A stretch of DNA of 5,422 nt, taken from assembly GCA_900319895.1 (NCBI GenBank), contig ONQK01000106.1, positions 1 to 5,422 on the forward strand, written 5' to 3'. This DNA comes from an uncultured Prevotella sp. Lineage in GTDB: Bacteria > Bacteroidota > Bacteroidia > Bacteroidales > Bacteroidaceae. Of this stretch, positions 1 through 5,422 are shown in pieces. The notes under the pieces are model-generated. The model was not told the DNA's origin. It made no database searches and was given only the letters and a program-made list of their open reading frames with translations. Numbering within the stretch: position 1 is the stretch's first letter; every line of letters starts with the position of its first letter. The position numbers and the translations under genes were made by a program.

Positions 1-2445
1 AAAGAGTTGATAGCTCAGTTTTGTTGAAAGCATCGGGTTGTCGTCCACGTCTTCAGACGGGATTTCCATGCAAATACTATTGCCATAGTCCGCTTTCTTG
101 TATTCAGTAATTCTCGGTTGCTTGGGAACGTTTGCTATTTCCATCATTTTCATGAGCACTACTGTTGCATACTCGTCCATCACGCTGCCGATTTCTTCTG
201 ATTTTGAGGTGAATCCTTCGGTTGAGACGAAAATGTCGCTCTCTTTATCGTATGTAAACGCCGCGCCGTTGAAAACAACCTCGACAAAGCCATAAATACT
301 ATCATAATAGCCAAGGAACCACCCTGGAATGGTCAAGACGTCGTCCTTCAACTCACCTTTCAGCCAGCCGTCTTCCACATAGTCGCTCAGGCCTTGTATG
401 TACACTTCATTTTCTCCGTAGAACCCGATTTTAACTTCCCTCGTCTCTTCCTGATTGTTTTCAAGATTGACGGCAACGAAGTAGTAGAGGTCTGTTTTCA
501 AGTCTGCCGGGACGTCTACAAGCTTGGTTGAGTAGTCGTAATAGAAAATATTGACAGCCTTGACATGTGCCTGTGCATGATCGGGCACAGTGAATACGAT
601 ATTGTCGCTCTCACCTTCCCAAACGCCCAAGGTGCCATTAGTTCCTTGAAGGGCGTAGGTGCCGCAGTTGGCAGCCAGCTGCATTTGCTGAGTCGTGCCT
701 TCCATGGTCAATACGATTTTGCCGATCTTCTTGCTTGAGGTGACGGTAAAGGTGTTGTTGGCATTGAGCAATACGGTTTTGTCCGCCTGACTATATGTCG
801 GACTCGTCGCTCCACCGTTTTTGGCCAATACTCCGCTTGTGAACTCGTCAAACTGTATTGAAGTCACCTCCTGACCATTGCCATAGTTTTGTTCACCTGC
901 GGCCCAACTGATGTCAGCGCGCTTGCCAATGACAAGACCTGGTTGTAACACGTCATAGAAGGCGATTTGATCTTTTCGCCCGTTGAGGAACAGAATGGAC
1001 TGGAGTTCAAAAATATTATTGACCTCATCGTAATTGAAGACGATGTCACCAACTTCTGCGGAGCCAGAGCCTTCTCCGACGATGAAGATTGACGCACTGC
1101 TTTCTTCACTAAGTCCGACATACTGCCCACACGGGAAGGTCACTTTGGTCTTATTTTCATTGAACGTACCCTTGATCCATCCCTCAGGCACTTGTTTCAG
1201 TAGGTTCTGGATGTAAACGTCATTACCGTCGAGACCGACGTGAGCCATTCCGTAAACCGTTTTATTGCTATAATCTTTTCCACTATACCGCATTGCAGTA
1301 GTCTTCAAGTTGGCCGGCGGCGTAATGGCATCCGGACGAGCACCGATGTGAATGCCTGCATAGGTTCCCAGTTCGTTTTCATAATCCATCTCCAATGTGG
1401 TTGGATTGAGGATTAGCAATCCGTCAACATCATACGAATTGAGGTCTGCATCATAGAACATCACCAGTGGCACCAGCGAGCCGTCGTTGTAGCCTGCCAT
1501 GAAGCATGGGCCGTCGCCCAACAGCCCCACGAATTGCTTGCTGAAGGTCACTTTTCCCTCAGCAAGTGTTCCTTTTACCCATGCATCCGGAAGAGGGAGG
1601 ATGAGCCCCTGGATATAAACGTCTGAACCAGATGTGCCGACTTTTACGGTCGATGATACATCTTCATAGGAGATGAGGTCTTTGCCGACAAGCGGCAGGT
1701 CGACTGTCTGCAAGTCGCTTGGAGGAACTACGAGCGTGTAATCCTCGTAATGTTCATGAAATTCCGTATCCCATTCGCCTACGCCCAGCCATTCGTCGTC
1801 GCCAGACCAGAACGCACCGATGGGAGCCGTTTCAGAGGTCCCGTTCATGGTGATGATTTCTCCATCTGCCGTACTCTTTACAGTAAGGGTTATCTCTGTG
1901 ATGTCTGCATCGGTTTTAAGCGTTCTTCCGTTTGCTTTTCCTATGGCGAGAATGACGTATTCATCATATTCTTCTTGATACCATAGCCCTTGGAACATCG
2001 GCAGGGTAATGGTTTTACCGTCTGCACTCACGGTTCCTTTCACCCATGTCTCCATCTGGAATGTTGAAATCAAATCTTTGATGTAAACCTCATTTTTTGA
2101 GGTAAATACCATGGTAACCGTCCCCATTTGATTCTCAATGACACTTTGGTCTTCGTCGCGGACGTAACACTTGCCATTACGGATGTAAATGCGTTCTTCA
2201 CCATCAGGGGCTTCCTCGATGACGGTAAAGTTGCCTTCGACCTTTTTAGGGGCAGCAGACTTCTTTTTGGGGTATTTGAACTTCACCAAATGACGTTGCG
2301 ATTTGGTAGATTTGTTCAAGAACCTGGTTTCTGTCGTAGGCTCTTGCCTTTTCAACTGTCTTTTGGAGTCTTTTCCCTGCGGAGGTTGGGCAAGCGCCAA
2401 AACAGCGATAAGAATTGCTGTCATCATGAACACAAACTTTTTCAT
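1..2445 (-). CDS. Secreted multi-repeat beta-rich protein, C-terminus cut off by window edge
   Basis: The frame is open from ATG at 2445 to base 1 without a stop, giving 815 residues; the C-terminus lies outside the window. Residues 1-19 are a type I signal peptide (MKK, hydrophobic core, ALA before Q20). There is no lipobox cysteine, so the product is exported but not a lipoprotein. Residues 25-68 form a basic linker. Four modules follow, with cores at residues 118-155, 274-308, 408-445 and 679-713: (N/S)(E/D)VYI(Q/K)xL, then W(V/I/L)KG 13-14 residues later, then an FxG or QYVG-like turn. Copies 2-4 are preceded by a PxxLxT motif. Residues about 505-637 are a different domain, rich in beta-type sequence with a GVWEGESDNIVFTV stretch, that looks like a ligand-binding beta sandwich. 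Residues 776-815 (IPSEDVDDNP, LSYQLF) begin a further domain. I recall similar modules in uncharacterised Bacteroidales exported proteins, but no function is known to me. The ATG at 2445 is chosen because it places the signal peptide at the N-terminus. Confidence 0.9.
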   Translation of the reverse strand, partial: MKKFVFMMTAILIAVLALAQPPQGKDSKRQLKRQEPTTETRFLNKSTKSQRHLVKFKYPKKKSAAPKKVEGNFTVIEEAPDGEERIYIRNGKCYVRDEDQSVIENQMGTVTMVFTSKNEVYIKDLISTFQMETWVKGTVSADGKTITLPMFQGLWYQEEYDEYVILAIGKANGRTLKTDADITEITLTVKSTADGEIITMNGTSETAPIGAFWSGDDEWLGVGEWDTEFHEHYEDYTLVVPPSDLQTVDLPLVGKDLISYEDVSSTVKVGTSGSDVYIQGLILPLPDAWVKGTLAEGKVTFSKQFVGLLGDGPCFMAGYNDGSLVPLVMFYDADLNSYDVDGLLILNPTTLEMDYENELGTYAGIHIGARPDAITPPANLKTTAMRYSGKDYSNKTVYGMAHVGLDGNDVYIQNLLKQVPEGWIKGTFNENKTKVTFPCGQYVGLSEESSASIFIVGEGSGSAEVGDIVFNYDEVNNIFELQSILFLNGRKDQIAFYDVLQPGLVIGKRADISWAAGEQNYGNGQEVTSIQFDEFTSGVLAKNGGATSPTYSQADKTVLLNANNTFTVTSSKKIGKIVLTMEGTTQQMQLAANCGTYALQGTNGTLGVWEGESDNIVFTVPDHAQAHVKAVNIFYYDYSTKLVDVPADLKTDLYYFVAVNLENNQEETREVKIGFYGENEVYIQGLSDYVEDGWLKGELKDDVLTIPGWFLGYYDSIYGFVEVVFNGAAFTYDKESDIFVSTEGFTSKSEEIGSVMDEYATVVLMKMMEIANVPKQPRITEYKKADYGNSICMEIPSEDVDDNPMLSTKLSYQLF
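307..2094 (-). repeat. Four diverged protein-level repeats in the secreted protein
   Basis: The repeat cores lie at 1981-2094, 1522-1626, 1111-1224 and 307-411, numbered 1 to 4 from the N-terminus. Each encodes VYI(Q/K)xL, a short loop, W(V/I/L)KG(T/E), a beta strand and an aromatic-x-G turn. The core valines sit at residues 120, 276, 410 and 681, so the pitch is 156, 134 and 271 residues. The copies are too diverged to be recent DNA duplications; this is old domain repetition, not a recombination repeat. The stretch between copies 3 and 4 is twice the normal pitch because another domain sits there. Confidence 0.8.
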
Positions 2446-2484
2446 ACTTTTGTTTTTTATGCGGTTTGAAAATTTAAATCGAAA

Positions 2485-2516
2485 CAAAAATAGTGTTTTT
2501 TTTAATAGAATTCAAA
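2485..2516 (-). promoter_or_regulatory. Bacteroidetes-type promoter of the repeat protein gene
   Basis: Read on the minus strand, TTTG (2513-2516) is followed after 20 bases by TATTTTTG (2485-2492). This matches the Bacteroidetes -33/-7 pattern TTTG...TAnnTTTG. Transcription would start near 2478-2480, giving a leader of roughly 35 bases before the ATG at 2445. A second -7 match, TAATTTTG at 2526-2533, has its nearest TTTG (2557-2560) 23 bases away, which is a poorer spacing. Confidence 0.65.
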
Positions 2517-2576
2517 TTTTTTCGACAAAATTATATCAAATTTCTGTTTTTTTAAACAAAACATTGAATTTTCCTC

Positions 2577-2621
2577 AAAAAAATGCAGGATTCGGCGCAT
2601 GTCTTTGCGTCGAATCCTGCA
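2577..2621 (-). terminator. Intrinsic terminator after the M13 peptidase gene
   Basis: In minus-strand RNA the arms 2611-2621 and 2584-2594 form an 11-base-pair perfect stem (GCAGGATTCG with CGAATCCTGC plus a closing pair). One A-C mismatch and four more pairs follow, around a six-base loop (2600-2605). Seven U residues (2577-2583) come directly after the stem. The hairpin begins about 22 bases after the peptidase stop codon. There is no T run on the plus-strand side, so it works in one direction only and separates the peptidase from the gene downstream. Confidence 0.9.
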
Positions 2622-2643
2622 AGTTGCTCAGGCCTGGTGTTTT

Positions 2644-4671
2644 TTACCAGAGGTCGAGGCGGTCTTTTTTAGGAATGAACATCTTGTCACCCTCTTTGAC
2701 ATCGAATGCCTCATACCACATGTCAATGTGTGGCAATGCACCGTTCACGCGCCACTCGCCAAGTGAATGCGGGTCGGTCTTCACACGATTGCGGATTTCC
2801 TGTTCTGTGATGTTTTGCCCCCAAACGCCTGCATAGGCAATGAAGAAGCGTTGGTCGCCCGTCAAGCCGTCAATTTTCTTCAAGGGCTTCTTGGCTGTCG
2901 CGTTCTTATAGCCATACCATGCCACCTGCAAGCCACCGTGGTCTGCAAGGTTTTCACCAAGCGTGAAACGGCCGTTGGCATTCAGGTCGGGCAAAACCTT
3001 GATGTTGGAGAAGAAGTCGGCGTACATGTCAGCGCGCTCGGTGAATCCCTTCGCGTCAGCCTCTGTCCACCAGTCTTTCATATAGCCTTCTGCATCAAAC
3101 TGCCGGCCTTGGTCGTCAAAGCCGTGTGTCATTTCATGGCCGATAACCACGCCGATTGCTCCATAATTGAACGCTTCGTCGGCTTTAGGGTCGAAGAACG
3201 GATATTGAAGGATGCCGGCAGGGAAACAAATCTCGTTGGTCGTCGGATTATAATATGCGTTAACCGTCTGTGGTGTCATGTACCATTCGTCTTTGTCCAC
3301 TGCTTTTCCAGCCTTTTCGTCAATGTGGTTCTGGGTCGCCCAGCGGCGGCATTCCATAATATTCTCAAAATACGATTTCTTGGGGTCGATGTTCAAGGAA
3401 GAATAGTCACGCCACTTGTTCGGATAGCCGATTTTCACATAAAAAGTGTTCAATTTCTTATGTGCATTGACCTTGGTCTCTTCTCCCATCCATTTTTGTG
3501 CATCAATGCGCTCGCCCAGTGCAATTTGCAGGTTCTTCACCAGCTTTTCCATGATCTTTTTAGACGATGCTGGGAAATAACGGTCGCAATACATCTTGCC
3601 CAAAGCCTCACCCATGACGCTTTGAACGCTGTTGGTCGCACGTTTCCAGAGCGGATAGTCTTCCTTGCGACCTGACATCGCCTTGCCAAAGAAGTCGAAG
3701 TTGGCCTCACGAATATCGTCTGTCAAGAAGGAAGAGGCGCTGGTAATCAAATCCCACTCCATGTAAGCACGCATGTCCTCCACTGTCTGGGCTGCCATCA
3801 GCTTGTCCAAGCCTTCCATGAACTTCGGCTGGCCGACAATCATTTCCTGAATATACTGGCTTTTTACGCCTTCCGCGTTGGCCAATTCTTCCAGCGGGAT
3901 ATTAGGATAGTTCTCCTTGAATTCCTTCAAAGTCATCTTGTTATAGTTGGCCTGCGGGTCGCGGAGCTCGGTGCGGCTCTTGGAAATCAACGCCAAAGAG
4001 GTCTCAAAACGGAAAATGGCATCGCGCTTTTCCATCGCCTCCCTTTCCGTATAACCAAACAACTTGAACATGCGGACAATGTGGCTCTTATAAGCCTCAC
4101 GAATCTTGACTGTCGCTTCATCATTGTTCAAATAATAGTCTTTCTGGCCCAACGTCAGGCCGCCTTGGTAAAGGCTATAAATGTTCATCGTCACATTCTT
4201 CTCGTCAGCGCCAAAGCCTGCACCAAAAGGAACGCCATAGCCAAAAACGGCATATTTCTTCTGAACATTCAGCAGGTCTTGCTTGCTGCGAGCTGCCTTC
4301 ATCTCGTCCAAGATGGGCTTCACAGGCGCAATGCCTTCTTTGTTGCGACGGTCGATGTCCATCGCCAGCTTGTAGAAGGCAGAGAGTTTGCCCTCCACGC
4401 TCCCCGTGGCAAATTTCTTTTTTTGCAAGTCCGACAAAATCGAGTTGATGCGCTTGTTGTTGTCCTCCTGCAACTGGTCAAAACTGCCGAATCGTGAATA
4501 CGCGGCAGGAAGAGGATTGTTCTTCTGCCAGCCGCCGGTAGCATACATGTAGAAGTCTTCCTGAGGCTTCACGCTACGGTCCATGTTCTCCATCTTCAGC
4601 CCGGATTTGTTCTGGGCCGAAACAGCCATTGCTGTCATCGCAATAGTCATGATAGTAAAAATCTTTTTCAT
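2644..4671 (-). CDS. pepO: M13-family zinc metallopeptidase (neprilysin/PepO-like), exported
   Basis: This complete 675-residue protein is a gluzincin endopeptidase expected to cleave oligopeptides outside the cytoplasm. Residues 1-19 are a signal peptide (MKKIFTIM..., cleavage expected at VSA before Q20) with no lipobox, so it should be periplasmic or released. The N-terminal M13 domain spans roughly residues 35-415 and the catalytic domain roughly 468-675. The zinc site is HEMTH at 512-516 with E513 as general base; the third ligand is E573 in ENLAD, with D577 supporting. NAYY at 471-474 matches the substrate-binding NAxY motif 41 residues before the first histidine, as in neprilysin. H635 in TDPHS and R641 match neprilysin His711 and Arg717 with the same spacing of six. 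The chain ends in a tryptophan, as family members usually do. Length is normal and nothing is missing, so it should be active. It has its own terminator downstream and a -7 box upstream. The symbol follows homologues called PepO; the natural substrate is not shown by the sequence. Confidence 0.97.
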   Translation of the reverse strand: MKKIFTIMTIAMTAMAVSAQNKSGLKMENMDRSVKPQEDFYMYATGGWQKNNPLPAAYSRFGSFDQLQEDNNKRINSILSDLQKKKFATGSVEGKLSAFYKLAMDIDRRNKEGIAPVKPILDEMKAARSKQDLLNVQKKYAVFGYGVPFGAGFGADEKNVTMNIYSLYQGGLTLGQKDYYLNNDEATVKIREAYKSHIVRMFKLFGYTEREAMEKRDAIFRFETSLALISKSRTELRDPQANYNKMTLKEFKENYPNIPLEELANAEGVKSQYIQEMIVGQPKFMEGLDKLMAAQTVEDMRAYMEWDLITSASSFLTDDIREANFDFFGKAMSGRKEDYPLWKRATNSVQSVMGEALGKMYCDRYFPASSKKIMEKLVKNLQIALGERIDAQKWMGEETKVNAHKKLNTFYVKIGYPNKWRDYSSLNIDPKKSYFENIMECRRWATQNHIDEKAGKAVDKDEWYMTPQTVNAYYNPTTNEICFPAGILQYPFFDPKADEAFNYGAIGVVIGHEMTHGFDDQGRQFDAEGYMKDWWTEADAKGFTERADMYADFFSNIKVLPDLNANGRFTLGENLADHGGLQVAWYGYKNATAKKPLKKIDGLTGDQRFFIAYAGVWGQNITEQEIRNRVKTDPHSLGEWRVNGALPHIDMWYEAFDVKEGDKMFIPKKDRLDLW

Positions 4672-4737
4672 GTTATTTTTTTAAATTAAAATATAGAATC
4701 CTAACGATTTTTGAAGATTAAAACATCGAAATTGTTG

Positions 4738-4745
4738 CAAAGATA
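4738..4745 (-). promoter_or_regulatory. pepO: Probable -7 box of the M13 peptidase gene
   Basis: The minus strand reads TATCTTTG here, an exact TAnnTTTG Bacteroidetes -7 box. It would start transcription near 4730, giving an A/T-rich leader of about 60 bases before the ATG at 4671. No clear TTTG or TTG lies at the expected distance upstream (about 4765-4770), so the -33 element is weak or absent, which may mean the promoter depends on an activator. Confidence 0.5.
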
Positions 4746-4793
4746 TAAAATTAAATGAATAAACCGCGTTTTTCAGAAGATAAATCTCATCAA

Positions 4794-4809
4794 ATGAAAA
4801 TGTTTTCAT
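4794..4809. promoter_or_regulatory. Perfect 7+7 inverted repeat, possible operator
   Basis: ATGAAAA, a two-base centre, then TTTTCAT form a perfect palindrome of the size bound by dimeric regulators. Its centre lies about 60 bases upstream of the peptidase -7 box, a position suited to an activator site. A/T-rich palindromes can arise by chance in such DNA, so regulatory function is inference only. Confidence 0.25.
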
Positions 4810-4907
4810 GGTATCGACAAAAGCTTTCGGACATCATCAAACATTTCTGCCATAGAGGAAAAAGCTTTCTGCACACAGGCGCCGCAAAACAAACGCAGCA
4901 GGAAACA

Positions 4908-4953
4908 TCGCAAAAACGGCCGACCATGGAAAAAGTGATTGCGAGTTTTTTTT
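4908..4953 (+). terminator. Weak terminator-like hairpin with T8 run
   Basis: TCGCAA (4908-4913) pairs with TTGCGA (4939-4944), and one G later comes a run of eight T (4946-4953). The stem is only six pairs with a 25-base loop, so termination would be weak. No plus-strand gene precedes it, so it could only end an unannotated transcript or stop readthrough. Confidence 0.2.
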
Positions 4954-4995
4954 GACACCAAACAAATAATTTCCTTGCCTTCGGACACATTATTT

Positions 4996-5085
4996 CAACC
5001 ATTACCAACTACTACCATTACTAACCACTACTAGCCACTACTAGCCACTACTAGCCACATCATCCCAATCAATCCCATTCATTTT
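4996..5085. repeat. 10-base-period tandem repeat, about nine units
   Basis: Starting at 4996 the sequence falls into 10-base units that nearly all begin with CA. Three units in a row (5026-5055) are identical, CACTACTAGC. They are flanked by diverged units such as CAACTACTAC and CATTACTAAC on the left and CACATCATCC and CAATCAATCC on the right. The plus strand of the array has almost no G outside CTAG. The period equals about one helical turn. The divergence at both edges with identity in the centre is the usual pattern of slippage-driven growth. Confidence 0.85.
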
Positions 5086-5092
5086 ATTTTTA

Positions 5093-5111
5093 CCGATTTT
5101 TATAGAATCGG
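5093..5111. repeat. Small inverted repeat CCGATT...AATCGG
   Basis: Six perfect pairs (5093-5098 with 5106-5111) enclose a seven-base loop. No T run follows on either strand, so it is not an intrinsic terminator. CCGATTTTT recurs at 5141-5149, 48 bases after its first copy at 5093-5101. It sits 110-130 bases upstream of the plus-strand promoter; its role is unknown. Confidence 0.3.
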
Positions 5112-5220
5112 CAATCATGACAACAACTTTTCATACACTCCCGATTTTTCTGGATAAAAAACGGATATTAATGCAATTTTAGAAAAAAAACAAATGAAAT
5201 AGCTAAAAAAATAAAGAAAA

Positions 5221-5252
5221 TTTGGGAGATTTCAAAATTTAATGTATTTTTG
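5221..5252 (+). promoter_or_regulatory. Strong Bacteroidetes-type promoter, plus strand
   Basis: TTTG (5221-5224) is followed after exactly 20 bases by TATTTTTG (5245-5252), with A/T-rich DNA on both sides. This has the same elements and spacing as the promoter at 2485-2516 on the other strand. Transcription would start near 5258-5260 and produce a leader of about 130 bases before the ATG at 5392. Confidence 0.75.
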
Positions 5253-5391
5253 CAGACAGAGAACGACAACCTTTTGTTTAATTAACACTTAAAAAACTAA
5301 GCTGAAATAAAATAAAACTTGGAAGCTAACTAAGGAACTATATATCAAAAAAAACTGAAATATCATTCAAACTCTTGCTCCTTTGTGTCTC

Positions 5392-5422
5392 ATGAACAAG
5401 CAATGGGCACTATTGGAAGAAA
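5392..5422 (+). CDS. Start of an unidentified plus-strand gene, cut by window edge
   Basis: ATG at 5392 opens a frame reading MNKQWALLEE to the window edge, ten codons. It is supported by the well-formed promoter at 5221-5252 and the lack of any other useful frame downstream of it. There is no Shine-Dalgarno site, as is normal in this group. A second ATG at 5403 in another frame (MGTIGR) is the alternative start. Too little is visible to name a product. Confidence 0.4.
   Translation, partial: MNKQWALLEE

Larger units (their letters stand above)
4672..5391. other. Intergenic spacer between divergent genes, no convincing gene
   Basis: These 720 bases separate the minus-strand peptidase from the presumed plus-strand gene at 5392. 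Short open frames on both strands at 4755-5008 overlap one another, carry no recognisable domain or signal peptide and have no good promoter, so I do not call them. The spacer contains the peptidase -7 box, an inverted repeat at 4794-4809, a hairpin plus T8 run at 4908-4953, a 10-base tandem repeat at 4996-5085, a small hairpin at 5093-5111 and a plus-strand promoter at 5221-5252. Composition changes along it: mixed at 4800-4950, G-poor in the tandem repeat, and extremely A/T-rich after 5080. Confidence 0.75.

Noticed and set aside
1..2445. Lipoprotein sorting of the repeat protein
   Set aside because: No cysteine follows the signal peptide; the cleavage region is ALA-QPP, typical of signal peptidase I.
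2577..2621. Terminator acting in both directions
   Set aside because: The T run exists only on the minus-strand side; the plus-strand side continues AAGTTGCTC without a U tract, and both flanking genes read leftward.
2303..2836. 177-codon plus-strand frame crossing the gap between the two minus-strand genes
   Set aside because: It is antisense to the start of the repeat protein gene, runs through its promoter and the terminator hairpin, and ends inside the peptidase gene. It has no signal peptide or domain.
2767..3675. 302-codon open frame on the plus strand
   Set aside because: It lies wholly antisense to the M13 catalytic and N-terminal coding region, whose motifs are unmistakable. The translation has no recognisable domain and the frame is open only as a by-product of the opposite strand's codon use.
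4755..5008. Small overlapping frames on both strands (60-72 codons) in the spacer
   Set aside because: They overlap each other on opposite strands, their translations show no family features, and none has a promoter in the local style. Conservation in relatives would be needed to revive them.
4996..5085. Short regular repeats resembling a CRISPR array
   Set aside because: The units are 10 bases and directly adjacent, with no unique spacers, and there are no cas genes.
5117..5182. 21-codon frame MTTTFHTLPIFLDKK... on the plus strand
   Set aside because: It sits upstream of the good promoter, has no promoter of its own and is short enough to occur by chance.

Overview
The window looks like chromosome from a Bacteroidales bacterium, most likely Prevotella-like. 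The reasons are the promoter style (a TTTG box about 20 bases upstream of TAnnTTTG), the absence of Shine-Dalgarno sites before the starts, the A/T-rich spacers, and secreted proteins of a kind common in this order. The genus is an inference; there is no rRNA or other marker gene here.

Layout. From 1 to 2445 on the minus strand runs a long reading frame, open through the left edge, that encodes the first 815 residues of a secreted, repeat-built surface or periplasmic protein. It has a signal peptide, a strongly basic linker, four copies of a beta-rich module carrying a VYI(Q/K)xL...W(V/I/L)KG core, and an unrelated beta-sandwich-like domain between copies 3 and 4. A good promoter lies just upstream (2485-2516). 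From 2644 to 4671, also on the minus strand, is a complete M13-family (neprilysin/PepO) zinc metallopeptidase with all catalytic residues present. It is followed by a strong intrinsic terminator (2577-2621), so the two minus-strand genes are probably separate transcription units, although they are neighbours and both products are exported.

From 4672 to 5391 is a 720-base stretch without a convincing gene. It holds the peptidase promoter, a perfect 7+7 inverted repeat, a weak hairpin with a T8 run, and a 10-base-period tandem repeat (4996-5085). It ends in a very good plus-strand promoter (5221-5252) and an A/T-rich leader. A plus-strand gene probably begins at 5392, but only about ten codons are in the window.

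Nothing here amounts to a defence system, mobile element, CRISPR array or RNA gene. The most notable points are the repeat architecture of the left-hand protein, where the inserted domain occupies almost exactly one repeat pitch, and the helically phased 10-base repeat in the divergent spacer.
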